Shown: positions 38,706 through 48,375 of the stretch, one piece after another
How the letters are laid out: every line of letters begins with the position of its first letter
Position numbering within the stretch: position 1 is the first letter of the stretch
DNA from: Streptomyces mirabilis
GTDB lineage: Bacteria; Actinomycetota; Actinomycetes; Streptomycetales; Streptomycetaceae
Assembly: GCF_018310535.1 (NCBI RefSeq)
Contig: NZ_CP074102.1
Location: 5,890,001-5,954,000, forward strand
Length of the DNA stretch: 64,000 nucleotides
Direction: 5' to 3'
The notes under the pieces: model-generated
Database searches by the model: none
Seen by the model: only the letters and a program-made list of their open reading frames with translations
Told to the model about the DNA's origin: nothing
Position numbers and translations under genes: made by a program

Positions 38706-39429
38706 ATGGCGGTGGGGCGGACGGTGCCGAAGCGGGTGACCGGCGTCTCCGCCATGTGCCTCGCCCGGGGAAGATTGGAACAAGCCGTGCGAGCCGCAGC
38801 GGGGAAGGAGCTGACGTACCGTCTGCCGGGCGGCGCGACCATGACGACGATCGTTCCGCCCCAGGGGTTCCGGCCGCAGACAGCGGCGCCCGCGGCGGCG
38901 CGGGCCTACGGCTTCGACGCCCCGAACAACGCGAAGGCGCTGGCGGCATGGCGGGCGAAGTACGACGGGTACCGCGAGACCATCCCGTCGGTGCCGTGCC
39001 TGGGGCCGTCCGGCAAGTCGTCACTGCGATTCGCCTACAGCGGCAACTGGGGTGGCTATGTCGCCACCGGCCACTCCAACTACAACGAGGTCTACAACGA
39101 TCAGAACATCCCCACCTACTACGCGAGTTGCGGCTCCAACAGCACCGCGGTGGCAGCCCCCTGGATCGGCGTCGGTGGCTACCACTCCGGCAAGCTGATC
39201 CAGCAGGGCTTCGTCTAGGGCGGCGTACTACGACGGGACGACCGCGGACTACATCACGGAACGGCCGCTCGGTTGCAAACTGCGTAAGTTCAGCCGGCAG
39301 ACGCTCAGCGTTGCCGCTGCCAGGTACGGCAGCACCTCCAAGAACCTCTTCGCGCTGCCGACCACCGAGATGAAGCTGACCACCAACGGGGGCGAAACTC
39401 GCGCGTGGCCGGCTACTTGGCCGGGCTGA
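38706..39429 (+). pseudogene. broken G1-family (eqolisin) peptidase
   Basis: The first piece (38706-39218, 170 residues) has FAYSGNWGGYVATG and APWIGVGGYHSG, the N-terminal half of peptidase family G1, then a TAG. A second piece in the next frame (39226-39429) reads YYDGTTADYITERP and ends at TGA 39429, the C-terminal half that carries the catalytic Glu region of the family. The central strands are missing. No signal peptide is evident at the first start. The second piece overlaps the convergent gene's 3' end. Confidence 0.7.
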
Positions 39430-40297
39430 GCCTCACCTTGTGGCCGTCGGCCGTGACCGCGTACCTGACGGGCGAACCTGTCTGGGTGGTCGAGCAGTAG
39501 ACGGCGACGGTGCCACCGGGAACGTCGGGCAGAACGTCCTCGGGCTTGGCGTTCGTCGCGGCCAGGTGCTTCGCGCGGACCCGCTCGACGGTGGTGAAGG
39601 TGCCGTTGGAGGTGGACTTGCTTCCGAGTGCCTTCTTGCACACGGCGGCGCCTGACGTCGTCGTGGTGTCCTCGCGCCACAGCGCGATGAGCCGATGGTG
39701 GCTGTCCAGGAACCGCAGCGTTCGGGCGGCCGAGTCGCCCGGCTCGTCCACGGCGACGTAAGCGGTACGCGCGACCGCGTCCAGGAGGCCGGGGGGAGGC
39801 GTGGTGAGCATCGGGCAGGACTGGAACTGCGGCGGAGGCAACACGGCGGTGAACGAGCCGTCCGCCTGCAGAGTGAAGCTGCCGCCGGCCAGCGGGCCGC
39901 AGGCCCTGTTCACCTGCCATCCGTTCGGTGCCCCGTCGGCGCCGATGATGATGTTCGCCGGCATGCCGCCGACGTCGCGCCACGGCGAGACGTCGCGATC
40001 GTCGATCCGGACAGCGATCCATCGCCCGCCGAGGCCTTCGGCGGTCAGGGCCGCGGTGCGAAAGCGGGGAGTAGCCATGGTGTTGCTCCTGCCGTGGTCC
40101 CCCTGCGTCGTGACGGCCACCGATCCGGCGACGGCCACGACGCAGGCGAACACGCCGGCGACGGCGAGCCGCCGACGCCGGCGCCGCCTCGTCCCCACGC
40201 GGACCACCTCGTCGATGTCGACGCGGTCGGCAGGAGCACTGATGGTGATGGACGCGATACGCGTGGCGAGTTCTTCTGGCGTCTTGTCGGGATTCAC
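39413..40297 (-). CDS. single-pass membrane protein paired with sigma factor
   Basis: A 294-residue protein: about 45 cytoplasmic residues ending in RRRRRRR, one TM segment (LAVAGVFACVVAVAGSVAV), and an extracellular domain with GGRWIAVRIDDRDV and later Cys pairs. No classical zinc anti-sigma domain is visible in the short cytoplasmic part. Its ATG overlaps the sigma factor stop, so it is the natural partner, possibly an unconventional anti-sigma factor. Confidence 0.78.
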   Translation of the reverse strand: MNPDKTPEELATRIASITISAPADRVDIDEVVRVGTRRRRRRRLAVAGVFACVVAVAGSVAVTTQGDHGRSNTMATPRFRTAALTAEGLGGRWIAVRIDDRDVSPWRDVGGMPANIIIGADGAPNGWQVNRACGPLAGGSFTLQADGSFTAVLPPPQFQSCPMLTTPPPGLLDAVARTAYVAVDEPGDSAARTLRFLDSHHRLIALWREDTTTTSGAAVCKKALGSKSTSNGTFTTVERVRAKHLAATNAKPEDVLPDVPGGTVAVYCSTTQTGSPVRYAVTADGHKVRLSPAK

Positions 40298-40815
40298 GAT
40301 GCCCCCTCGATCTTGGCCGGTTGCGTCCGGAGCGCGGAGCGCAGAGCCTCCAGGCCGCGGCTTGTCTGGCTCTTGACGTTGCCCGGACTCGTCTTGAGCA
40401 GGGCCGCGGTCTGCTCGACGGACAGATCCTCGAAGAAGCGCAGGACGAGCACGGTCCGCTGGCCGGCCGGGATCGTCAGCAGGGCGGCGATCAGATCGTC
40501 GTCATGCTCGACCGTGCTGGTGTGCGGGGGTGAGTGCAACGTGCTCACATCCGCCTCGCTGATCTCACGTCTGGCCGGTCGACGCCGGTAGTCGGTGTGG
40601 AGGTTGCACAGGATCCGACGGACGTACGCACGCGGATCACCGGCTGCCACCACCCTGCCCCACCTGGAGTAGAGCCGTCCGAGCGCGTCCTGCACGAGGT
40701 CATCGGCGAGGTACCAGTCACCGCAGAGCAGAAACGCCGTCGTACGCAGGCGCGTTCGATGCTCAAGCACCCAGGCACGGAAGTCGGTCTCGCGGGGATG
40801 GTCGGTCACGCTCAT
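40294..40815 (-). CDS. SigE-family ECF sigma factor
   Basis: A 173-residue two-region ECF sigma factor. Region 2: LRTTAFLLCGDWYLADDLVQ; region 4: LRFFEDLSVEQTAALLKTSPG then VKSQTSRGLEALR. It belongs to the actinobacterial SigE-type family often encoded with a membrane protein, as here. ATG at 40815. It should recognise its own promoter, not identified. Confidence 0.92.
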   Translation of the reverse strand: MSVTDHPRETDFRAWVLEHRTRLRTTAFLLCGDWYLADDLVQDALGRLYSRWGRVVAAGDPRAYVRRILCNLHTDYRRRPARREISEADVSTLHSPPHTSTVEHDDDLIAALLTIPAGQRTVLVLRFFEDLSVEQTAALLKTSPGNVKSQTSRGLEALRSALRTQPAKIEGAS

Positions 40816-41133
40816 CCTCGTCTCATGCTCCAGGTGTCGCCTGCGCCGGGTCCGGGCCGACCCAGGTCCGCGTCCCGCTACGCCCTACACGGAACCCGGG
40901 GCGCCCAGGGTTGCACGCGTCCGCGAACTCGTAGCCCACGAGGCATCGGCACTCTTCTCCTCGCCACGGTCGATCCGGTGAGGGGGGTGGCGAGGCGGGT
41001 GCGGTACGGCTCGTAGAGGGCCTGGACGTGGGTGATCGCGGACGTCTGGGCGGTGACGCGGACGTGGAGGCGTTCCGTGAGGTCGCCCGATGTGAGCAGG
41101 GTGTCAAGCGGATGCTCCGGTCGCTCCCACCGC
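40816..41133 (-). other. intergenic segment with orphan reading frame
   Basis: The 318 bases between the sigma factor and an MFS gene contain a minus-strand frame from about 41133 to 40900 with protein-like text (RPEHPLDTLLTSGDLTERL, then THVQALYEPYRTRL). It has no start codon or ribosome site. It is probably the tail of a lost gene, family unknown. Confidence 0.35.
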
Positions 41134-42564
41134 TCAGCTGATCGTGCGCGGCAGTCGCAGGCTCAGGGCCGTCGTCAGGGCCACGCCCGCCAGTTGGACG
41201 AGGAGGGTGGTGACGAGGGCGTCCCGCATGCCGTTGCTCGAGGCGAGGGACAGGAAGAGGGTGCCCAGGGTGGCGACGCCGATGGCGAGGGCCGACTGCT
41301 GGGTGGTGGCCATGACCCCGCTGCCGACGCCGGCCCGCGCGGACGGCACCTCGGAGAGGATGATCCGGATGAGGACGGGGAGCTGGAGTGCCTGGCCCGC
41401 GCCCGCGACCGCCGCGCCCGGCAGCAGTTGCCACACTCCCAGGTCAGGCCAGGACCGCCAGGCGGCCAGCGCGATGAGGGCCACGCCCACCGCCTGGATC
41501 AGCCCGCCCGCCGTGACGATCCGGGTGCCGTAGCGGGCGATCAGCCGGGGGCCGCAGAGGGAGACGACGAAGAAGACCACGGCCATCGGTGCCAGGGCCA
41601 GGCCCGCCGGGACCGGGCCGAGGCCCGCACCCCGCTGCAGCGCCACCGCGATCACGAACATGAAGCCGCTGAAGCCGATCGAGAACGGCACGATCATGAT
41701 CAGGCCCCGGCGGAGCGAGGTCAGCGCGAACAGGCTCGGCGGCACCAGGGGCGTACGGCCCTGGCGGTCCTCCCGGCGCTCGACGAAGTAGAACGCCGCC
41801 GCCGCGAGGGGGAACAGCGCCAGCGACAGCCAGGTCCACAGGGGCCAGCCCGCCGCCCTGCCCTCGGTGAGCGGGGCGAGGAGCGCGAGGAGGGCCACGG
41901 CGAGCAGCACCGTACCGGGGGTGTCGATCGGCTCCGGGTGCTGCGAGCGCGTCTCGGGGACGGCGCGCGTGGCCAGGATCAGGCCGAGGATCACGACGGG
42001 CACGTTCACGAGGAACACCGCGCGCCAGCCGGTGCCCGCGATGTCCGCCGCGACGAGGAGGCCGCCGAGTATCTGCCCGGCCACCATGGACAGACCGGCC
42101 GTGGCCCCGTACAGGCCCATGGCCTTGGCGCGGCGCGGGCCCGCCGTCGCCGCCTGGATGGTGGCGAGCACCTGCGGCAGCATCGCCGCGGACGCCGCGC
42201 CCTGGGCGACGCGCGCCGCCACCAGCGTCCAGGCGCTGGGCGCGAGCCCGCACGCCAGGGAGGTCAGGCCGAAGGCCGCCATGCCGCCGAGGAAGAACTG
42301 GCGTCGCCCGAAGAGGTCGCCGAGGCGGCCACCGAGGACGAGCAGGACGGCGTACGCGACTCCGTACCCGGCGACGACGAGTTCGAGGACGGCTTCGCTC
42401 GCGTTCAGGTCCCGGCCGATGGTCGGGAGCGCTACGTTGACGATGAAGAAGTCGATGAGGGGCAGTGCCGCTCCGAGCAGCACGGTGAAGAGGCCGAGGC
42501 CGCTGAGCACGGGTGCTGCGGAGGGCGAGCGGACTGGAGTCCTGAGGGTTCCGGTTTCGGTCAC
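41134..42564 (-). CDS. MFS drug/H+ exporter (14-TM type)
   Basis: A membrane exporter of about 476 residues. TM1 contains LGLFTVLLGAALPLIDFFIVNVALP, motif A is GGRLGDLFGRRQFF and motif C lies in GPRRAKAMGLYGATAGLSMV region, typical of the DHA2 family. I took GTG at 42564; GGAGG lies only 2 bases away, so the exact start is uncertain and the frame is open to 42636. Divergent from an MmyB-like regulator that may control it. Confidence 0.88.
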   Translation of the reverse strand: MTETGTLRTPVRSPSAAPVLSGLGLFTVLLGAALPLIDFFIVNVALPTIGRDLNASEAVLELVVAGYGVAYAVLLVLGGRLGDLFGRRQFFLGGMAAFGLTSLACGLAPSAWTLVAARVAQGAASAAMLPQVLATIQAATAGPRRAKAMGLYGATAGLSMVAGQILGGLLVAADIAGTGWRAVFLVNVPVVILGLILATRAVPETRSQHPEPIDTPGTVLLAVALLALLAPLTEGRAAGWPLWTWLSLALFPLAAAAFYFVERREDRQGRTPLVPPSLFALTSLRRGLIMIVPFSIGFSGFMFVIAVALQRGAGLGPVPAGLALAPMAVVFFVVSLCGPRLIARYGTRIVTAGGLIQAVGVALIALAAWRSWPDLGVWQLLPGAAVAGAGQALQLPVLIRIILSEVPSARAGVGSGVMATTQQSALAIGVATLGTLFLSLASSNGMRDALVTTLLVQLAGVALTTALSLRLPRTIS

Positions 42565-42591
42565 GTCCTCCAGGGTTCTCCTGACCTCAGA

Positions 42592-42633
42592 CTGGTACCA
42601 GAGTGTCCTTATCCTGGTAGAAGCACTACCTGG
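42592..42633. promoter_or_regulatory. CTGGTA palindromes between MFS and regulator genes
   Basis: A perfect 10-bp palindrome CTGGTACCAG (42592-42601) and a second inverted repeat CCTGGTAG ... CTACCTGG (42613-42633, one mismatch) share the CTGGTA half-site. They fill the 100-base divergent promoter region. Confidence 0.6.
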
Positions 42634-42665
42634 CAACAGGTTCCGGCGAACGGCAGGCTGGAGGC

Positions 42666-43649
42666 ATGACGACGATGACGCAGGAGAGCACCGCTCCCCG
42701 GCCGGTGGAGGCCATCGACCCTGCTCAGCGGGCGGTGTCCGTGACCTCTCCCCGGCCGGTGGACCCCGAGCCGCACGGCACCGCCGCCCCCCGCGGCAGC
42801 GAGATCCGGCGCCACGAGCTCGCCACCTTCCTGCGCAACCGCCGTGAGCGCATCACGCCGGAGCAGGTCGGACTGCCCCGCGGCCACCGCCGGCGCACGC
42901 CGGGCCTGCGCCGCGAGGAGGTCGCGCAGCTCTCCGCCGTCGGCGTCACCTGGTACACCTGGCTCGAACAGGCCCGTGACATCCAGGTCTCCGAACAGGT
43001 CCTCGACGCGCTGGCCCGCACCCTGCTGCTCGACTCCAGCGAGCGCGCCCACCTCTTCCGGCTGGCCGGAGCCGTCGACCCCACGCCCGCCGCGCCGTGC
43101 CCGACCCTCACTCCGGCCCTGCTCGAGGTGCTGTCCCAGCTGGAGCCGGTCCCGGCCTGCATCCAGAACAGCCGCTACGACATCCTGGCGTACAACCGCA
43201 CGTACGCCCGGCTGATGATGCGCGACCTCGACGCCGTACCGCCAGAGGACCGAAACTGCATGATCCTCGCCTACACCCACCCGGAGTGGCGCGAGTCGAT
43301 CGTGCTCCTCGACGAGACCATGCGCGTGATGGCCGCCAAGCTGCGCGGCTCGATGGCCGGCCACCTCGGCGAGCCCGCCTGGAAGCTGCTGGTCAAGCGG
43401 CTGCGGACGGAGTCGGCGGAGTTCCGTGAGATCTGGGAGCGGTACGAGGTGTACGGCGGCTCGCGCAGCAAGACCAAGCAGTTCCTGAACCCGTACGTCG
43501 GGCTGCTCACCGTCGACCACACCGACCTGTGGCTCGCCCCCGACATGGGCGCCCGCATGGTGACGTACGCCCCCACGGACGAGCAGAGCCGCGAACGCCT
43601 GAGGAAGCTGCACGAGATCGCGCTGACGGCGGAGACGGAAGCGGCCTAG
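42666..43649 (+). CDS. MmyB-like XRE transcriptional regulator
   Basis: A 327-residue regulator. The HTH reads FLRNRRERITPEQVGLPRG and then RRTPGLRREEVAQLSAVGVTWYTWLEQ, the signature of the MmyB-like group. The C-terminal part is the MLTR-type ligand domain (IQNSRYDILAYNRTYARL, NCMILAYTHPEWRE). It lies between two drug exporters, one divergent and one convergent. It probably represses the divergent exporter through the CTGGTA sites. Confidence 0.93.
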   Translation: MTTMTQESTAPRPVEAIDPAQRAVSVTSPRPVDPEPHGTAAPRGSEIRRHELATFLRNRRERITPEQVGLPRGHRRRTPGLRREEVAQLSAVGVTWYTWLEQARDIQVSEQVLDALARTLLLDSSERAHLFRLAGAVDPTPAAPCPTLTPALLEVLSQLEPVPACIQNSRYDILAYNRTYARLMMRDLDAVPPEDRNCMILAYTHPEWRESIVLLDETMRVMAAKLRGSMAGHLGEPAWKLLVKRLRTESAEFREIWERYEVYGGSRSKTKQFLNPYVGLLTVDHTDLWLAPDMGARMVTYAPTDEQSRERLRKLHEIALTAETEAA

Positions 43650-43667
43650 GACACGCCGAGGGCATGC

Positions 43668-45113
43668 CTAGGCGCGGACGCTCACCGAGTCCCGAACCTC
43701 CGCCGACTCCAGCTGCCGTGCCGTCCGCTCGGCCGTCCCGCGTGCCCAGCGTCCGCTGGTCAGCGCGCCCAGGACGAGCACGGCGAGACCACAGCCGGCG
43801 AGGATCCACCAGCCGGGGCGGGCGGCCGACACGAACGTCTCCCGGTACGCCGAGGCCTGGATGCCGGAGGCGAGGACCGCGCCGACCACGGCGACACCGA
43901 GGGTGCCGCCGATCTGTCGGCTGGTGGAGGCGACGGCGGCCGCGACCCCGGCCTGGGTGCGGGGCATGCCGGAGACGGCGGTGTTGGTGATGGGGGCGTT
44001 CACGAAGCCGAAGCCGAGGCCGAACAGGACGTACCCGATGACGAGCGTGACGTTCGACGTCTCACCTTCGAACGCGGCGAAGAGAATCCCGCTCGCGGTC
44101 ATCGAGATCCCCGCGATCAGCAGGGGCAGTCGCGGACCCCGGTTGCCGACCAGCCGCCCCGACAGCGGCGCGCACACGAAGCACATGACCGCCATGGGCA
44201 GCATCCACAGGCCCGCGTGCAGCGCGTCCAGGCCGCGCACGTTCTGCAGATAGAGCGTCGAGAGGAACAGGAACCCGCTGAGCGCGGCGAACGCGCTGAT
44301 GGCGACGACCGTGGCCCCGCTGAACGGCGCCGAACGGAAGAAGCGCAGGTCGATGAGGGGTTCGGCGCGCCGGGGCTCGTACCACAGCAGGCCGAGCAGC
44401 GCGGCGACGGCGATCGCCCCGAAGGCGAGGGTCTTGGGGGCGCCGGAGCTGGGCGCCTCGATGATCGCGTACGTCAGGGAGCCGAGCAGCGCGATGACGA
44501 GGAGCTGCCCGACCGGGTCGGGGCGGCGGGCCTTGGGGGCGCGGGACTCGGGGACGTATCGCCAGGTGAGCAGGAGCGCGGCGAGGCCGACCGGGAGGTT
44601 GATCCAGAAGATCGACCGCCAGCCGACCGAGTCCACGAGCAGGCCGCCGACGATCGGGCCCGCGGCCATCGATATGCCGACCACGCCACCCCAGACGCCG
44701 ATCGCGCGGGCGCGCTCGCGCGGGTCCGTGAAGGTGTTGGTGATGATCGACATCGCGACCGGGTTCAGCATCGAGCCACCGACCGCCTGCACCATGCGGA
44801 AGGCGACGAGCGAGTCCAGGTTCGGAGCGACGGAGCACAGGACCGAACCGAGGGTGAAGATCACCAGGCCCGCCTTGAAGACCCGGCGACGGCCGATGCG
44901 GTCGGCGGTCGAGCCCGCGAGCATCAGCAGCGACGCCAGGACCAGCGTGTACGCGTCGATGGTCCACTGGAGGCCCGCCACGCTCGCGTGCAGTTCCTTC
45001 TGCATCGAGGGCAGGGCGACGTTCAGGACCGTGTTGTCGAGGCTCACGATCAGCAGGCTCATGCAGCAGATCGCGAGGACGAGAAGCCGGTGGCGGGGAC
45101 TGAGCTCAGGCAT
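43668..45113 (-). CDS. MFS drug exporter (EmrB/QacA type)
   Basis: A 481-residue exporter with 14 predicted TM segments. TM1 motif D1 is SLDNTVLNVALPSM, motif A GSTADRIGRRRVFK, motif C in VVGISMAAGPIVGGLLVD. ATG at 45113. Substrates of this family are hydrophobic drugs; it lies convergent to the MmyB-like regulator gene and divergent from dusB. Confidence 0.92.
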   Translation of the reverse strand: MPELSPRHRLLVLAICCMSLLIVSLDNTVLNVALPSMQKELHASVAGLQWTIDAYTLVLASLLMLAGSTADRIGRRRVFKAGLVIFTLGSVLCSVAPNLDSLVAFRMVQAVGGSMLNPVAMSIITNTFTDPRERARAIGVWGGVVGISMAAGPIVGGLLVDSVGWRSIFWINLPVGLAALLLTWRYVPESRAPKARRPDPVGQLLVIALLGSLTYAIIEAPSSGAPKTLAFGAIAVAALLGLLWYEPRRAEPLIDLRFFRSAPFSGATVVAISAFAALSGFLFLSTLYLQNVRGLDALHAGLWMLPMAVMCFVCAPLSGRLVGNRGPRLPLLIAGISMTASGILFAAFEGETSNVTLVIGYVLFGLGFGFVNAPITNTAVSGMPRTQAGVAAAVASTSRQIGGTLGVAVVGAVLASGIQASAYRETFVSAARPGWWILAGCGLAVLVLGALTSGRWARGTAERTARQLESAEVRDSVSVRA

Positions 45114-45236
45114 TGCTCCAGCCTACGCCCGTGTCGATAGTGCGTCTAACTAATGACCCTCCTCTGTCGCGCACCGCACTCGTTCATGACAGTCACCACA
45201 GTCATCGCACCCGTCCGCGTACGCGACAATGGGGGA

Positions 45237-46400
45237 ATGTCCACGACCGCCCTCGCCCCCGCCACCACCGCTTCCCCGCTGTCGATCGGCCCCCACACCG
45301 TCCAGCCGCCCGTCGTCCTCGCCCCCATGGCCGGGATCACGAACGCGCCGTTCCGCACGCTGTGCCGCGAGTTCAGCGGCGGCAAGGGCCTGTTCGTCAG
45401 CGAGATGATCACCACGCGAGCGCTGGTCGAGCGCAACGAGAAGACCATGCAGCTGATCCACTTCGACGCGACCGAGAAGCCGCGCTCGATCCAGCTGTAC
45501 GGCGTGGACCCGGCGACCGTCGGCAAGGCCGTCCGCATGATCGCGGAGGAAGGCCTCGCCGACCACATCGACCTGAACTTCGGCTGCCCGGTCCCGAAGG
45601 TCACCCGCAAGGGCGGCGGCTCCGCCCTCCCGTACAAGCGCAACCTCCTGCGGGCGATCCTGCGCGAGGCCGTCAGCGGGGCGGGCGACCTCCCGGTGAC
45701 GATGAAGATGCGCAAGGGCATCGACGACGACCACATCACGTTCCTCGACGCCGGACGGATCGCCGTCGAGGAGGGCGTCACCGCCATCGCCCTGCACGGC
45801 CGCACCGCCGCCCAGCACTACGGCGGCACGGCCGACTGGGACGCCATCGCGCGCCTCAAGGAGCACGTGCCGGAGATTCCCGTCCTCGGCAACGGCGACA
45901 TCTGGTCGGCGGAGGACGCGCTGCGGATGGTGCGCGAGACCGGCTGCGACGGGGTCGTGGTCGGGCGCGGCTGCCTCGGCAGGCCGTGGCTGTTCGGCGA
46001 CCTGGTGGCCGCCTTCGAGGGGCGCCAGGACGCCTACGCCCGCCCGACCCTGCGCGAGGTCGCGGCCGTCATGGTCCGCCACGCCACCCTGCTCGGCGAG
46101 TGGATCGGCGACGAGGCGCGCGGTGTCATCGACTTCCGCAAGCACGTGGCCTGGTACCTGAAGGGCTTCGCGGTCGGCTCCGAAATGCGCAAGCGGCTCG
46201 CGATCACGTCGTCCCTCGCCGAACTCTCCGACGGCCTGGCCGAGTTGGACCTCGACCAGGCCTGGCCGACGGGCGCGGACGGCCCGCGCGGCCGCACGTC
46301 CGGCAACAACCGGGTCGTCCTGCCGGACGGCTGGCTCAAGGACCCGTACGACTGCGCGGGCATCAGCGAGGACGCGGAACTGGACACGTCGGGCGGCTGA
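45237..46400 (+). CDS. dusB: tRNA-dihydrouridine synthase
   Basis: A 387-residue FMN enzyme that reduces uridines in the tRNA D-loop. Motifs: VLAPMAGITNAPFRTLC, catalytic Cys in DLNFGCPVPKVTRKGGG, and GNGDIWS for FMN binding. ATG at 45237. A GACAAT -10-like hexamer lies 8 bases upstream, so the mRNA may have a very short leader; the frame upstream to 45153 would cross it. Confidence 0.95.
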   Translation: MSTTALAPATTASPLSIGPHTVQPPVVLAPMAGITNAPFRTLCREFSGGKGLFVSEMITTRALVERNEKTMQLIHFDATEKPRSIQLYGVDPATVGKAVRMIAEEGLADHIDLNFGCPVPKVTRKGGGSALPYKRNLLRAILREAVSGAGDLPVTMKMRKGIDDDHITFLDAGRIAVEEGVTAIALHGRTAAQHYGGTADWDAIARLKEHVPEIPVLGNGDIWSAEDALRMVRETGCDGVVVGRGCLGRPWLFGDLVAAFEGRQDAYARPTLREVAAVMVRHATLLGEWIGDEARGVIDFRKHVAWYLKGFAVGSEMRKRLAITSSLAELSDGLAELDLDQAWPTGADGPRGRTSGNNRVVLPDGWLKDPYDCAGISEDAELDTSGG

Positions 46401-46437
46401 CTTTTCCGGCGGCTCGCTTTCCTGCCGGGGGGTTCCC

Positions 46438-48375
46438 TCAAGCGCCCCCGACCGCCGTGAGCAACGCCAACGGTGCCGCCGCCGAACGGGACTCCCGTAC
46501 GCACGCATGCGGATAAGGCACCGGCTCCCCGTGGGTCTCGCGGCCGTACCCCGCGAGGACCTCCGGCAGACGGTGGCCGGCGGCCGTGGCGGCGTCGACG
46601 AGCGCGTGGGCGACCGTCCGGGCCTCGTCGTGCAGGCCGTAGCGGGCCAGCCCCAGCGTGATCAGCGCGTTGTCGTGCGGCCAGACCGAACCGCGGTGGT
46701 ACGACAACGGGTGGTACGCCGGCTGGCCGGCGGCCAGGGTGCGCACGCCCCAGCCGGAGAAGAAGTCCGGCTCCAGCAGGCGGTGGCCGACCAGTTCGCC
46801 GTACTCCTTGTCGAGCAGCCCCGACCACAGCAGGTGCCCGGCGTCCGAGGCGAGGGCGTCGACCTGACGGCCGTCACCGTCCAACGCCAGTGCGGGGAAG
46901 GCGTGTTCACTCATCCAGAAGTCCCGCTGGAAACGGTCGCGGAGGTCGCCCGCCGCCTGTTCGAGCAGAGCGGCGTAGACCTCGTCGCCCCAGACCGTAC
47001 GGGACAGGTGGGCGGTGCGGCGCAGTGCGTCGTACGCGTATCCCTGCGCGCCCGCGGCCATCACCGGCCCACTGGGACGGCTCCCGTCGGCGGAGCAGAT
47101 CGCGCCGGGGGAGTCCTTCCAGTTCTGGTTGGCGAGTCCGCCGCCGTCCGCGCGGTAGACGAGATAGCCGACGGAGGTCAGACCGCCGTGGTCCAGCATC
47201 CAGCCGATCGCCGCCCGGGCGTTGGCCTCCAGCCGCCGGGCCAGGGTCGGGTCACCCGTCTGCTCGGTGTACGCGCCGAGCAGCACCAGGAACAGCGGTG
47301 TCGCGTCCACCGAACCGTAGTACCGCCCGTACGGCACCTGCCCGAAGTGCGCCAGCTCACCGTGCCGCACCTCGTGCACGATCTTGCCGGGCTGGGCCAC
47401 CGCACCCGCTCCCACCTCGACCGCCTGCGTCGCGGCGAGCGCGGGCAGCGTGGCGGCGGCGAGCTCGGGGCGGTAGGGGAGCGCGAACAGGGAGGTCAGC
47501 AGGGCGTCGCGGCCCAGGAGCGTGAGGAACCACGGCACTCCGGCCGCCGGCACCCGCAGCTCCTCGCCGTCCGGGCCCGTCGCCGGGACCTGGAGCACCG
47601 CGAGGTCGGACAGCCCGCGCGCGCAGGCCGCGGCCAGCTCCGGCCAGCCGGTCGGGAAGGGCACGCCGTCCGCGAACTCGCCTTCCAGTGCGAGGAGTTG
47701 TTCATTCGCCGCGGAGGGGGAGGCGGGCACCTCCGGGTCCTTCAGCGCCCCGTGCGGGCGGGCCGCGACGCGCAGCGCCAGCTCCGCCGAGGCGTGCGGT
47801 TCGAGGTCCAGGGTCCATACGAGGCGACGGGCGCCGGTGCCGGTCTCCTCGACTCCGTCCGGCGGCGGCTCGGAGGTGACCGTCGTACAGGACCGCCACT
47901 CCCCGCGCTGGTAGCTGAACTCCACCCCGTCGTCGAGGACCTGACGCCCTCGTACGGCGCCGATCTTGGCGTACGTACGGTAGTCGGAACGCAGCTCGAA
48001 CTGGTCGGTGAAGTCGGCGTCCACGGTGAGCGCGATGCGCACGGTCGTGGGCGAGGGGCGGTTGCTGGTGACGCGCAGCGCCTCCACGAACGCGCCGTCG
48101 GCGACGGCCTGTTCACGGAAGAGCGTGTACGCGGGCGGTTCGTTGCGCCCGCCGCGCGGGACGAGCACACAGCGCGCCGTGTCGCCGTCCGCGACCGGCG
48201 TCAGCGCCTCGGGCACCGCGCCGTCGACGGTCAGCTGCCAGCGGCTGAGGTGCCGGGCGTCCCGTACGAATAACCCGTCCGGGGAGCTGCCGCTGCGCAC
48301 CCCGCTGATGTCCCCGCCGTCGCCCACGGCGGCGAACGTCCCACCGTGCACGAGCAGATGATGCCGGTCCGTCAT
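46438..48375 (-). CDS. glycogen-debranching-like glucosidase (amylo-alpha-1,6-glucosidase type)
   Basis: A 645-residue cytoplasmic protein. Residues 1-200 form the N-terminal GDE-type beta domain (HGGTFAAVGDGGDISG, DGLFVRDARHLSRW), and the rest an (alpha/alpha)6 glucoamylase-like barrel with WFLTLLGRDALLTSLF and HRGSVWPHDNALITLG. No signal peptide. ATG at 48375 with GGAGGGG. It overlaps the upstream gene by four bases. Substrate may be an oligosaccharide or sugar polymer; the exact reaction is unknown. Confidence 0.88.
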   Translation of the reverse strand: MTDRHHLLVHGGTFAAVGDGGDISGVRSGSSPDGLFVRDARHLSRWQLTVDGAVPEALTPVADGDTARCVLVPRGGRNEPPAYTLFREQAVADGAFVEALRVTSNRPSPTTVRIALTVDADFTDQFELRSDYRTYAKIGAVRGRQVLDDGVEFSYQRGEWRSCTTVTSEPPPDGVEETGTGARRLVWTLDLEPHASAELALRVAARPHGALKDPEVPASPSAANEQLLALEGEFADGVPFPTGWPELAAACARGLSDLAVLQVPATGPDGEELRVPAAGVPWFLTLLGRDALLTSLFALPYRPELAAATLPALAATQAVEVGAGAVAQPGKIVHEVRHGELAHFGQVPYGRYYGSVDATPLFLVLLGAYTEQTGDPTLARRLEANARAAIGWMLDHGGLTSVGYLVYRADGGGLANQNWKDSPGAICSADGSRPSGPVMAAGAQGYAYDALRRTAHLSRTVWGDEVYAALLEQAAGDLRDRFQRDFWMSEHAFPALALDGDGRQVDALASDAGHLLWSGLLDKEYGELVGHRLLEPDFFSGWGVRTLAAGQPAYHPLSYHRGSVWPHDNALITLGLARYGLHDEARTVAHALVDAATAAGHRLPEVLAGYGRETHGEPVPYPHACVRESRSAAAPLALLTAVGGA

